A DNA stretch of 64,000 nucleotides from Prosopocoilus inquinatus (taxonomy: Eukaryota; Arthropoda; Insecta; Coleoptera; Lucanidae): contig CM069874.1 of assembly GCA_036172665.1 (NCBI GenBank), positions 27,363,946-27,427,945 of the forward strand, read 5' to 3'. Position numbers and translations under genes: made by a program. The notes beneath the pieces are model-generated. The model saw only the letters and a list, made by a program, of their open reading frames with translations, ran no database searches and was not told the DNA's origin. Shown in pieces: positions 1 through 11,591 of the stretch (its first letter is position 1; each line of letters opens with the position of its first letter).

Positions 1-120
1 ATTCATAAATCGACAATAGCATCTTAAAACTGTGCAAATAAGATTTAGTGGGTATTATTTCGTAAATGAATAATCCCTTTTATGATGGGGTTTGTTTTAT
101 TTATTTTTTAGATGTTTTTA

Positions 121-1294
121 GCTGGACAAAGTTATGGGTACAACGATGCAGCTTCAGTTTCATCAGAACTATTCTAGCGTGCACACAATATTAGTGGATT
201 AATCTGAAAAGCGGCATTTTTATTGAGTTAATAAGTTCGTTTTTTAAACAAAAAATTTCTCATGGCTCCCAGAAAAGAAATCGCTTTGGAAATTCGAAAA
301 CGTATTGTCGAAGACCAAAAAGTGGGTATAAGTTACGGACAATTAGCAAGAAAGTATAAAGTGTCAAAAAACGCTGTTGTTCGTATTTGTAAAAAATTTG
401 AAGACACTAATAGTACTGACAATATCGCTGGTCGAGGGCGAAGAAGAAAATCCACACCAAGAGATGATGCCCGAATTGTGCGGGAAGTGAGAAAAAATCC
501 TAGTGCAAGTGCTCGCCAAGTGAAGGAAAGTGTCAATATAAACGTTTCTACTAAAACAATTAAAAGAGGGATTAAGGAAGCTGGCCTTCAAAGTTTTTAA
601 AAAAAAAAGAAGCCATTCATTAGTGAACGAAATAAACAATATGTAAGTAAACCCCCAGCCTATTGGGAAACAGTGGTGTGGTCGGATGAAAGTAAATTTG
701 AACTTTTTGGGCAAAATGAAGAGGTAGAGTATGGAGGCGAGCAGGAGAAGCCTTAAGTTCTAAAATGGTAGAAGCTGCAGTTAAACACGGAGGCGGCAAT
801 TTCTTGTACGGGGTTGTTTTAGTAAAAGGGTGTAGGCAATTTAGCTAGAATAGAAGGTACGATGACAGGAATATCATACGTACAAATTTTGGAAGAAAAT
901 TTGTATCCTTCGCTCGAAAAGATGAACGACTTTATTTTCCAACAGGATAATGATCCCAAACATACTTCGCGAGTTGCTAAGAATTATTTCCAAGAAAATG
1001 ATATTGAAGTCCTTCAGTGGCCGCCTCAAAGTCCGGATCTAAACCCAATTGAACACTTGTGGGCTTATTTAGACAGCAAAATTTCACGAGAAGGAGTAAC
1101 AAATGCCACATCTTACTTTAACAAACTGATCGCTGCTTGGGAAGAAATTCCAACAGAATTAATAACAAATTTAATTGACAGGCGACTTTTAGTAGTCATT
1201 GCAACCAAGGGAGGTCATGCGAAATATTAATTCTGGTGAAATTTATGTAATACAAATTAAAAAAGAAATTGTACCCATAATTTTGTCCACCTCT
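121..1294 (+). mobile_element. Tc1/mariner element, degenerate copy with terminal inverted repeats
   Basis: The left end (about 121-143) and right end (about 1269-1294) are inverted copies sharing GGACAAARTTATGGGTACAA on opposite strands. Both ends abut TA dinucleotides (119-120 and 1295-1296), the target used by Tc1/mariner elements. The interior encodes a broken Tc1-type transposase. The length of about 1.2 kb is slightly shorter than an intact Tc1 (about 1.6 kb). The terminal bases differ by a couple of positions between ends, so the exact boundary is uncertain by 1-3 bases. Confidence 0.88.
262..1230 (+). pseudogene. Tc1-like transposase, inactivated (DD34E)
   Basis: Seen: starting at ATG 262, the first 112 codons encode a paired-like double helix-turn-helix region with a basic GRGRRRK linker. 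A TAA at 598-600 interrupts the frame, but the same frame continues after it and carries the first catalytic Asp in VVWSDESKFELFG (about 679-714). Near 729 the reading moves to another frame (VWRRAGEALSSKMVEAAV), and near 829 it returns to the first. The last part has the second Asp in FQQDNDPKHTS and the Glu in SPDLNPIEHLW, with 34 residues between them, then the family's KGG-x-x-KY ending. The DD34E spacing and C-terminal signature are diagnostic of Tc1 transposases, which cut and paste between TIRs. One nonsense change and two frameshifts make this copy non-functional. Confidence 0.93.
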
Positions 1295-1647
1295 TATTTC
1301 AGAAATTATTAAGTTATTATAATAAAGTACTTGTTTTTTCGTTTATCTTTTCTCCTTTTTTGATAGAATATTATATTTAGTATATTATATTCATACATAA
1401 TAATCATATCGTAGCACAAAATGGTTCCAAAACATATTTTCCTAAGAACTTGATCCTTATTGAAATTCGAGACATAACCAGTTGAATTGGGTTGGGAAAA
1501 GGAGAGGATAAGTACTTAGTTTTTTTTTTTTTTTGCCACAGACTTTTTGACAGTAAAAAACAGAAATTTATTATAAGACTTCTGAATAGTATTTCTGGTG
1601 ATTTCGTTTAAAAATCAATAGAGTCTCGAACAGAAGCACAAGTGATG

Positions 1648-1731
1648 AGTTTTATACCTAAAGAGCTTAAACAAATACGTTATGTGTCAAGTTTTATACC
1701 TAAAGAGCTCAAACAAATACGTTATGTGTCA
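1648..1731. repeat. 42-bp tandem duplication
   Basis: Two adjacent copies (1648-1689 and 1690-1731) of a unit beginning AGTTTTATACC and ending GTTATGTGTCA differ by about one base. The near identity suggests a recent local duplication. No gene is recognised around it. Confidence 0.85.
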
Positions 1732-2007
1732 CAGCCCATTAAGTCTCAAAGAAACTGAAATTGTCGTCAAAGTTATTAACGCAACGGCAGGCCTACATAA
1801 ATGCGGATTCTCCAATGGTGCATGGGCCCGTTATTTTCAGCACATTGCTAAATATAATGCCGCTTCTAAAACTCACGCACGATGTAAACAAACTTACCCG
1901 GCCTATTTTTCGAAAGGCTAAATTTAAAGCTGCCGAAGACAATTCGAAATGCTGATCGTTTTGACACGCTTTGGAATCGTTGCCAAGCTTGGTTGGTGCG
2001 TGTGCGA

Positions 2008-2033
2008 ATTATTATTATTATTATTATTATTTT
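2008..2033. repeat. (ATT)n microsatellite
   Basis: About eight uninterrupted ATT units. Confidence 0.9.
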
Positions 2034-3308
2034 GCTTTTCTTAAACGAGGGAATTTGTAAGTAGGGCTACAGTTTTTGAAAGCGAAAATTTACAGTTGCC
2101 AAATGTGTCACGGCTTGGCTCGGATTCCAAGTAGTTGTCCTTTTTGAATTTTAAACAGAATGGAATATTTGCGAAGCTCGAAATAAATGTTAAGCATTTG
2201 TTTTGGGAAATTACTAAGAGCCAGTTGTACCAAGGCAGTTCAAGGGGACATTCAATTGAACCAGGTTCAAAATAAACAAATTCGCGTAGAAATTTAGGGA
2301 CACATGGCAATTGATGCATTCTTAAATAAAGTTTGATACGATTTTGTTCATTTTGTACCTGGTACAGTTAATTCCCTTGGTATAACTGGCCCTCAGTTAT
2401 TTAGATCATTTTAGAAAAATTAAATGGACGTAAGCAAAAGTATGTAACCTGTTTTCCAAAGAAATTAAATCATTATCTGGCCTAGATATCATCTTCTTCT
2501 CGAATCCTTTGTACGCTCAACGTGGTTTCAGATATCTACTGGTTTTTGTGTTTCAATCCATTTCTTCCGCTCATCCGCGCTTGACTAAATAGCTCAAATA
2601 TTATAATATTTTTCCTCTTTTCGAACGAACATACATATATATATATTATTATACACATGTCCCTATGTAAAGGAAGTCTGTCCATTAATCGAGGAATGAC
2701 TGTATTTATAAAATTATTTTTTTCTTTTCCTGTATTATTGCTGCTTATTTTCATGCTTGAAAGTATGTTAAATCTTCGATTTATCAAATCATTTTATCAT
2801 GAAACCGCTATGGGCTACATTAAAACTTTTCTATCGGTATATATGGTAAATATACATAAATGTAAAATATAATAGTCTAAGATCCCACTGCAACTTTTCT
2901 ACGTTCATCTGTTATTTTAACGAAACACGATTTTAATGGAAGATTACATATAGAAGAACACAACGCGATCGGGTAAGCGTCGACAACCCTGTTGGTTGCT
3001 AAATTGTTTGCTAGGACGACTACATAAAGTTCCGTTCACTAAAACGCATAGAATTTAGCTGTTATAAAGATACGTTAGATGAGGATGCTTGCAAAGTAGA
3101 AGTAATCGTATGTGTTCATATTTTAAAAATTGGGGGTACTTTCAGTGCTTGCAAGTTTGTTAGCATGTCACATTTTTAAACTTTTATCTATCATATGTAC
3201 TATGCCCGCCAAAAAAATCTGAGTCAACTCTCTACATGCATTTGTGAGTTATTTTATTAGTTTGATTGCAGTTATTTGTTTGTGTGTTTGTTACAAGAAC
3301 TACAGAAT

Positions 3309-3360
3309 CCAGGTTCAATCTATTCGAAACCAGATTCAATCTATTCGAAACCAGATTCAA
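3309..3360. repeat. 20-bp tandem repeat, about 2.6 units
   Basis: The unit reads CAGATTCAATCTATTCGAAA with one variant first copy. It lies just left of the 3423-3649 foldback. Open frames across it look like by-products of the repeat. Confidence 0.75.
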
Positions 3361-3422
3361 ACTTTGAAGCAAAAGAAAGCAGCTTATATTACCGCGACAA
3401 AATACGTTACTTTATCGAGAGT

Positions 3423-3649
3423 AAGGCGGCTTGTCCAGGACAAGAATTTTCGCCGTTCGCCGTCCTGGCAGATTTACCGGATTGGTAGTAATACATTAGG
3501 TTATATTCTGGTTTGTCCACGAACCGGCACGGTAAATTTTCAGAACACGTGGACAAAAGTCAATATAATCTAATGTATTATTACTAATCCGGTAAATTTG
3601 CCGGGACAGCGGTCGGCGAAAATTCTTGTCGTGGACAATCCGCCTATCG
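3423..3649. mobile_element. Foldback MITE with ~100-bp arms
   Basis: The arm 3423-3521 (starting GGCGGCTTGTCCA) is repeated inverted at about 3549-3649 (ending TGGACAATCCGCC). Arm identity is high, with a central spacer of about 27 bases. Nearly the whole element is arm, which is typical of small non-autonomous foldback transposons. No convincing target duplication was found. The superfamily is not assigned. Confidence 0.8.
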
Positions 3650-4515
3650 TTCCAACAACGCGTAACCGTTTTTCCCATCACTAGTAATGACAGTGACATT
3701 TTTTGAGCGAGAGAACAGTAATGTTCGCGAGCTTAAGAAAAATATTTCAACGAGTTTAACACTATACTTTTTCTACGACCCGACTTACTGTTTTTGGTGG
3801 CGAATTAGGAAGTTCTAAATCATTTTCTGAATCAAAAATCATGATAAACTCCGACTAACAACAGAAACTGACATTTGCCAATGACGAGTTATAGCGACAC
3901 AAATGGGCACAAGGCAACTAGATAGACTAAGATTTATTTACGTCTCTAGTGACGAAAGTTAACATTGTGAAATTTTTTCACTAGTTACGGAAATCAATCT
4001 TTCGTTGGAAGTAGACCGTGAGAATGGAATATCTTTTCGTGAAGGGACGTAGAAAAAAAATATTTATTTTTAAGTGCGGGTTATTCCGTCATTTTTATAT
4101 TATTTCGTCGTTCTACAAGAGAAGGTGACCAAGTCCACCGATAGTAGTTTTGAGTTATTAGAATTTTAATATTTGCTTTGCTGTTTCTAGAATATGTATT
4201 TTAAATTAAAAATGATTGAATGTAAGGTACATGGGCATTCAAAACTAAAAATTGTAAAATTTTGAACTTGACCACCTAGTGGTAGAGAGCTCTTGTAGTT
4301 CTTCTCCAATTCCTACTTATTCTCAAGGTCAAAATGACGAAACCAAGTTTTAAGCCCCCATTCTCTCATCAAAAATTCTTTTCACAAAATCAAATAAAAA
4401 GACTGTACGTACAGTTCCATCAAAGTTTGCTTTTGTTGTCTAGAGAGATATTAAGGATTCCATAGTTCTGACGGTCGCATAAATTATTATGTACTAAGGT
4501 ATTTATATTTTAAAG

Positions 4516-4663
4516 CAGGCCTGGGCATGAAAGCTTGAGTAGTGCGACTAAGTATTATCCCCATTAATCAAAAGGCATAAATGGAAAAGTACAAGGTATT
4601 CATCGAAGAAAAGTTTCGTGTATCATTGGTTGTTGAGCAGTCCCTCTAAAATGCCCAGGCCTA
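4516..4663. mobile_element. Short MITE with hAT-like CAGGCCTGGGCA ends
   Basis: The left end CAGGCCTGGGCAT is mirrored at the right by ATGCCCAGGCCTA, giving about 12 bp of inverted repeat around 120 bases of unrelated sequence. The CAGGCCTGGGCA terminus is commonly seen in hAT elements. A matching 8-bp target duplication is not visible, so the hAT assignment rests on the ends alone. Confidence 0.55.
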
Positions 4664-4874
4664 TTAGTATCTGGTTGTGCCGCAAAACTAGTAAAACATG
4701 GTTTTTGTGATTTTTTAAGTTTAAAGAAGGTTAAATTAAATGAATAAGGTGCAAACAAGATGCAGATTCGTTTTGTTTTACAAGACGTTCTCTGATGTAA
4801 CCAACGAAGTTACGCCAGATTTTTCTGAACAAGAAACTTCATATATTCTTTAGGTCAATTCCTTTCCATTCTTA

Positions 4875-5235
4875 TACAGCGTGTCTCTAAACCTATGTCT
4901 TTAATTGAAACCACAAATAGTGGTCAAGAAAAGAAGCAAAATTTGTTACACAACTATTGGACAGGTAGCAATAATAACGCAGATCATATTCGTATACAAT
5001 AAGACCTTTACCGAGTTCTTCTAAACGTAAATAAAAAGTTTTATTGCGGTTATTTCTTTTATCGGAATAAATTGCTGTAACTAGTCGTAAACCAAGCAAA
5101 GGTTTCAAAACAAAGGGACTGCGATCGCTTGTGATAGGTCAGTTTTTGATTTTTGGGCAAAGAAAATCAGATTTGGAGACTTACTGGAAACTTACAGTTT
5201 CATTTAAAGACAGAGGTTTTGAGACATCCTGTGTA
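4875..5235. mobile_element. Foldback MITE with TA-flanked TACAGCGTGTCTC ends
   Basis: The left end TACAGCGTGTCTCTAAACC continues for about 40 bases (through CTTTAATTGAAAC). It is mirrored at the right end, where the complement reads TACACAGGATGTCTCAAAAC. TA lies at both edges, fitting a TA target duplication. The element sits between two copies of an inverted flank sequence (see the 5255-5474 array). Confidence 0.7.
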
Positions 5236-5254
5236 TGCATCAAAGGTGTATTTA

Positions 5255-5474
5255 AATAACGATTAAATACATTATTGGTACACTTTTTTCTTGTGGATTT
5301 CTCAATAATGGAAAGGAATTGACTTAAGTAACGATTAAATACATTATTAGTACACTTTTTTTTCTTGTGGATTTCTCAATAATGGAAAGGAATTGACTTA
5401 AATAACAATTAAATAAATTATTGGTACACTTTTTTTCTTGTGGATTTCTCAATAAAGGAAAGGAATTGACCTAA
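5255..5474. repeat. Three tandem copies of a ~73-bp unit
   Basis: Units begin near 5255, 5327 and 5401. Each runs from TAACGATTAAATACATTA to GGAAAGGAATTGACTTA. They differ by a few substitutions and a 1-2 base T-run change. The unit's last ~25 bases are an inverted copy of 4850-4873, on the other side of the 4875-5235 MITE. The array therefore appears to be the expanded right arm of an older palindrome. Confidence 0.85.
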
Positions 5475-5485
5475 AATGTGTACGA

Positions 5486-5601
5486 AGTCACAAATTAACT
5501 TTAACCCTCAGTTTATTGCCATGGAAACAATTGTCTTCGTATTTGTTACCATGGAAATAAACTAAGAGTCAGGGTTAACCTGTGATTGAGAAACAGGGCC
5601 T
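5486..5601. mobile_element. Palindromic MITE, GGCCCGG family (left end diverged)
   Basis: Shares with 47203-47335, 55985-56118 and 56171-56303 the arm motif AACTTTAA, the central CCATGGAAACAATTGT / TTACCATGGAAATAA palindrome, and the right end ACAGGGCCTTA. The left end has lost the GGCCC terminus. Confidence 0.65.
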
Positions 5602-6204
5602 TATAGTATAAGTTGTCGGTTACCTCAGAGAACATCCTGTATATGTGGTGAACTCACATAACAGAGCAGAAAACTATCGCGAGCCAGTTTCTAATGCGAT
5701 AAGTAACTTTAAAATCATGAACTGCAGGATATCTCTCAATAAGACTTTTAATTTTTCCGTTTTGTTAACCAGTTTTTATATTTATAATAGTTCATTAAAA
5801 TGTTATACAATAATATCTGTCTTTATTTGTTTATTATCTGAACACCTGAAGTTGTACATTTTCTTAAAAGTTGTAATGGCATTCTCCTAACTACAAGAGC
5901 AAACTTTTTTGAAAAAAAAATGTTCTCATTTTAGTATCACTTTTAGTAATAATAATGTACTCATATCACAGGCACAAAATCGATGTAGACCTGTATTACA
6001 TGCAATTAAAAAAAAAGAAACTTTAGGCGAAGTTGTAGGTCGTTTCCAGAAAGTGGCAGCATTTTAAGAAAATTTGACAGTCTATCTAAAACATCTATCC
6101 GCCAAATAAATCAGCAAATTAATTTTTCTGTTGAAACAATCCGCACTGTAGTACACAAAAATTTATATATTTATGCATACCAAGTCGAAATAAACAATCG
6201 ATCA

Positions 6205-6620
6205 AGCAGCGGTGCCGATTTCAACTTCCCCGCTGTACGGTTGATATTCGCATCCTCGCGCTCATCGCATCAGCAGCAAACGTTTGATGTGAAACTATCT
6301 ATGTAACCTTTATGGTTTCTTTCAAATTGATAATTATGAAAATGCTATAATTCTTTAATGTAACTTCAAAAAGGACAGTTGACCGGAGCGGTAGTGGTTG
6401 TTGCTTACCGCATACACTTCTCGGATTTTGACTGGTTTAAACGAGGCGCAAACCAGAACGGAAACGTTCGCGATGGCGGATTTGTATGTTCTTACGGCCG
6501 GACCGCTGCCGCGCCCGCCACCGCGTCATTTCCGCTCTAGTTTGCACATCGCTTCATTGTTTTGATTTTACGGCGGACAAGCGGACCTTTCGCCTAGAGA
6601 TCGCCTGGGTCTGATGACGA
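6205..6620. promoter_or_regulatory. GC/CpG-rich island, possible promoter or 5' exon
   Basis: This stretch stands out from its AT-rich surroundings by dense CG dinucleotides, for example the GCCGCGCCCGCCACCGCG run near 6507. It contains a 30-codon ATG frame at 6474 (MADLYVLTAGPLPRPPP...) with no homology I can name. It could be a promoter or untranslated first exon of the downstream FNDC3 gene. Alternatively it could be an unrelated conserved or repeat sequence. No TATA box or splice donor was convincing. Confidence 0.25.
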
Positions 6621-8278
6621 TGTAGATACGCAAACTCAGAGGACTGATCTTACATACAATCTTGTGAGAAGTAACATACCTCAGCTGTTCTGTAAATAAA
6701 TGTTTCAAAAAATAAAGTACCACTGATCTCCAGCTTTTAATTGTCACTGCCTCACGCTGAACTAATCGTAATATGTGTTCTTTGTTTGTTTAAGTTATGG
6801 ATCGAATACTGGATTTGCTATAGCATTCCGTTTGTATACAGGTAAACGTTTTCAAAAAAACTTTTTTCAACACATTTAATTCAAATTAAAGTGTATTCAA
6901 TTAAAACATACGTAATATATTTTAGTTATGTTCGTGGTAAAATAGCGTTTACGATAATTTTAATTGTTGTTCCATAATTTCAAGTGTCCGTCTCACCTGT
7001 TACGATCAAACACAGGCGATTTCCTTCCCTCCCTCCTTCTCTTTCGAAAAGATTGTCTCCTTGATCGTGATTTTGAGATGCCATCAAAAAGCAAATAAGT
7101 AATATTCACGTTGTTTGTACATAGAAATAGTTAACCATGATTAAATGTAAATTTATTCTAGCGCACATATTTTTTCCCATGAATGATTAATGATGAGGAA
7201 TTGTTACTGGAATCCAAACAATGAGATTTTCACTTATACTACTTCCTTTCATTTCTTCATCGTTACACCACACTCGATTCGACCCAATAAATATTCATTT
7301 AAACGCAATCTTTTCTCGATACCCACCTGGCATCAGACGCTTTCTCGTTTCCCATTTCTCATACAATTTCCCGCCAATTCAGTGAAAACATGCATTCTGA
7401 GCCCGGACAATGCAAATCAAGAGTTTTCTAATCGCCTACGCTGTCACAGCTGGCGTCGACGAGGAGCAACAACCGTCCATAACAGAGATTTGATGACGTT
7501 CACTGACCACTCCCGCATGCTAATAATATGCTGGTGTTTCTATCTTGGTATTCTTGCGTGTGATCCGCGCACGTACGAGGCATTCAAAACACTCCAGGCA
7601 TTGCCAATAAGTCATTAGCAAGGTAACTGTGTTGAGAAAAGCGTGGATGCCAGGCATTGCGACGTTTGAAAATCAATTAGCCTGGTCGAAAGGTGAGGTG
7701 AGGTTTTTCGCATACCCAAAGCAGTGCCAAACAATCTTTTTTCCCAATAGTTGTAGCCCAAGTTGTCATGTATGTACGTACAAATGTGAACTTTGTATCG
7801 TATAACATTCCTAAACAACATAAACAAAATACGTTTATGTAAAATCATCTACAAAATGAACTCTTTTATCAGACTTTTACTAACAGTGAACATATTTATT
7901 TATCTTTTACGTAATTTTTGAGTCGTGAAACGGTTATTATTTGCAATTTCAAAGTTGAACAGTCTGAACATCGATTGAGTTTTCTCACCATGCAAGCTGC
8001 TTTTGCTCCTACATACGTCAACCAGTAACAACCAACAAATCCAATGTCCCTTTAATTAAAACAAGAAGTTATATACTCTGAGCTAAAGGTTTATTATGAC
8101 CAGGGTTAAGCGAAAATTTAGGCGATTACATGCGCTGAAATTTTTGTTAAAATAACCAGCAACGACAAGGAATAGAACTATTCCCCCTTCTGAGCATGTC
8201 CGCTCTCTACCAACACCGTATCATGAACAACCTTGACAATTTTAATTACTAACAACCCGACTTCAAAAATCAAGGCCG

Positions 8279-8478
8279 TACTGATAGTTCGGTATAAATT
8301 AGCAAATAGAAAATTGTCAAACTGCACAGGCAGATTCCATCTTGAAGAGTACTTTAAAAAAACTGAATGAAATTTTGCTGTAAAATAATTAGGGAAACCA
8401 ATATTTTGAACACCTTTAAATTAACAGGGGATTTCCTATATTGCATTCATGAATGCAGGCAGCCTTCTGTATAAAGCT
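8279..8478. repeat. Dispersed repeat, copy 1 of 2
   Basis: About 200 bases closely match 36363-36583 in the same orientation. Both copies contain GAGTACTTTAAAAAA, AATTTTGCTGTAAAATAATT and GAACACCTTTAAATTAACA. Both end with an imperfect inverted GAATGCA/TGCATTC segment followed by CCTTCTGTATA or CCCTCTATA. This is a non-coding element of unknown class. Confidence 0.75.
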
Positions 8479-9561
8479 TAAACACGTAGATACTATACTT
8501 TTAATCTATCCTTCGCAGATTGACCTTTAAATGGAACCACTGTTCTGAATTAAAGGGATTGCATAAGACATTCTGCAAAGTGGAATTCTCTTTGTTACTA
8601 AATCGCAAAGTAACCCGCTAAATCTACGCAAGTACGTTTTAAAAACATGTATTCAAAATATTTGCTTTGAGTTGTGTGTTCGTCTTCACAAACATACGAG
8701 AGAGATGGAAGTGCGGTAGACAATTAAAAATCTAAATGAAGATATCGTGGGAACGTAGCATTCCAGTTTCCCGTGCAATGTTCGTATTGTTTAGATTCTC
8801 TCTGAGAAAATATACCAACTTTCACAATTACAAAATGCTGAGTTGTTTAATTTATAACAAGGTAATAAACAGGTGATATACGGAAATTCTTCTTTTGTTC
8901 TTATTTCATACGTAGAAATTATATTTACTTTTACTTCACGAATAATCAATTTTACACTCCGTCGCCGTCGGTATGAAACATAAACTTAAATTAGAATAGA
9001 GGGTGAGTTAAAACGTGCAGAATAAACTTCACGCACATGAGTTCTTTGAGAAATTTTTGAGTAGATCCTTTAGTCAAGATTGTTTATTACAATTAAATTC
9101 AGGGATTTCGGTAATACTATCCCTTGATGTTTCAATGACACAAAACACTCGGAACAATAATAATTGATTCTATTATTCTTAATTCCTAAAATGGGATATT
9201 TTTAATGTGTGTAAATATGCAAACATTGTTTACATGTGCAGTTGTTATTGTTGTTGTGTTATTTTTTAAAATACTACATTTAAATGTTTCTCAAATTTTA
9301 CCGATTGCTTTATAACATGATCTTCATCTTTACCTTTGCTGTTTGTACACGTATACATTCACCAGGATCAACACATAAAAACCAAACATTTTTTGTTATA
9401 TCAAGATATCAAATCAATCTGTAGAAACGCTTACTTAAAGATAAACCGCCTTTTTGATATGGCCGAAGAAAATGTTCCTATTTGCTTGTTATTTATTTAA
9501 AAGCGTTGCTGCACAGTAGATCCAGAATAGGAAGAGACTGGCAGTAAAAGTGCGCACAAAC

Positions 9562-9934
9562 CTATTTGGAAAGAGGTGTTGTCATTAAGCATGGCAGTTG
9601 TTCACTCTGCCAAGATCGAATAAAGTATGCAACATTTAAAAGGTCTTTAACAAATCCAAAGACACTTTTGGAAGTCAGTTGTAATGATCGAATCTGGTAC
9701 GAAAAGTTATATTTTGGACTCACCATCAAGGTCATTAAAATTTGCAAGTTCGTTTTGAATCTATTTAAATCAAACCGAAGAACTTTTTTAAGCATATTGA
9801 AACTAAGTAGAATTAGTAATAATAATTGGTCGTTTGGGGATGAAGTCAATATGTCGACCAAAACTTCTATCCTCGTTTGGGCTCCAACATCGAGAATAAG
9901 ACTTTTGAAGTCAATTGTCATTGGAATAAAATAA
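9562..9934. other. Region open on both strands; no recognised protein
   Basis: A 122-codon frame on the plus strand (9566-9934) and a 119-codon frame on the minus strand (9562-9921) overlap almost completely. That is long for DNA this AT-rich. I recognise no domain in either translation. The minus reading begins MTIDFKSLILDVGAQTRIEV; the plus reading begins MERGVVIKHGSCSLCQDRIK. It could be a decayed exon, an old transposon fragment or chance. No splice signals were convincing. Confidence 0.2.
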
Positions 9935-11175
9935 TTATTCTTTATTAGAAAGTACTACCCAGAAGAATGATATCGGAACAGCTGTTTCATAAACTGTTAT
10001 TACCAATTTAAGGAAATGGATCATCCCAACAATTACTTTTATTCTCATTTAAGATGTAAACTCGAAGGTAATGATTTGAAATCGTAATAGAAATAGAATC
10101 GTCAATAAAAAAACTTAAAGTGCATTTTTCAGAGATATATAAAATATACTTCACGTACTAAAGATATTAAACTGGGAGTGAATGTAAAAAGGAAACTTTT
10201 ATTTTCACGTATTTTTAGGTCCGGAATTTCTGGTCTTTATCTCGCAAGCATAGGTTCACGTAATTATTTATGTTATGACACTAACAATAGCATTGCTTGA
10301 ATACGATTTGCAATCAAAGTGTTTGCGAAATTGTCCTTGAAATATTAAATTCAAATACAATCAAATGCCTGAGTCACTTAGGTGGAACGGATACATACTT
10401 TTCTTTCTGATCATATCTTTAAAAATGTGCATGTGTAACTGCATTTATTATTTATTTATGACTGAGCTTAGTATCATCTTATCTTATCCATGCTATGAAT
10501 CTTTGTGCATTAAGGTGGCCCTTATTCTTTCTTGTGGCAATATTTTTATTTATGTAGGGACACCTGCTAGATTTATTCTATTTCATATAAAAATAGAACT
10601 TGTAAAATTTCAGACAAATCGTATTACCAGAAAGGGTACCTCTCCAGCTGTAGATCTGCTAGTATACGTCTGCTCTGCATAACAAGACTTCGTGTTTGTA
10701 TGTGTACATCGCATTTTAATTTCAGTTTCGTTATTTATTTTCTAAAAATAAGGAATATAAATGAAATTGTAGCATTGGTGAATTAAATAAAGCTCCATGT
10801 GCCCCGTCATTTCTACGCACACACAAAAAATGTTATTATGTTGCTGTTTGAGAGCCACAAATGTAGGAGAAAAATTACCATCGATAGAACAAGTTTTGAA
10901 GGTATTGTTTTTAATCTACCTGAAGTGAAACTGAATTTAAAAGAGCAACATTAACTATAAAAGAATGTCAAATATGTTAAGATAAAACAAGAATTCCAAC
11001 ACAAGAGGATCAACACTGCATTACAAAATTAGAAAATTTGTACAAGGAATGACGTGAACTTCAAAAGAATGCAAAACTAACCAAGTCTTATACACGTAAA
11101 ACAAAACTTCTTTCGTTCCAAATTTAATAGCTTATTTGACATTGCTCATGCTAATACCTTTCTTTAATGAAAATA

Positions 11176-11210
11176 GACGATGAGGGCTAACAAGACCGAA
11201 ACGTACGTCG
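11176..11210 (+). ncRNA. Hammerhead-like / PLE-type hairpin module
   Basis: The sequence GACGATGAGGGC is followed by a short spacer, then GACCGAAACGTACGTCGG. This resembles the catalytic core order of minimal hammerhead ribozymes (CUGANGA, stem II, GAAA, GUC), but C3 and U4 are not conserved. Such motifs are known in Penelope-like and other retroelement remnants. Activity is doubtful. Confidence 0.3.
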
Positions 11211-11591
11211 GCAGTTACTCTCCCTTGCCAGTTTGCCACTAATCGTCTTCTATAATTTTCTGGCGTTAACTTCCTTTTAAAAATAGACAATGATAGACAA
11301 AGAAAAGGATTTATGTATGGAATTGATTATAAATAGACTGAACAAGAAGAACGAAGCGGAAAACGAAAAGCTGTTACGTCAGAAAAGAAAAAAATATTAC
11401 AAAATGGAATTTGCACGTAAATATACCTATAATGGAATTTTCTAATTTTAAAATTTAAATAGGAAAAAAAAACGGTTACAAGATACATATATGTGAATAA
11501 GATTTTCTGTACTTGAAGATGAAAATGTAGAAGAAAATAGAACGGTTTTAGATTAGACGTGTACTTTCTATTTTAAGAGAAACTGTATCCC

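Noticed and set aside
7190..7618. 142-codon plus-strand frame followed by GTAACT
   Set aside because: No recognisable domain, in-frame stop before the possible donor, and composition like surrounding DNA; treated as chance.
10365..10682. 105-codon hydrophobic plus-strand frame
   Set aside because: Hydrophobicity follows from AT-rich codons (Ile, Leu, Phe); no motif or start context supports a gene.
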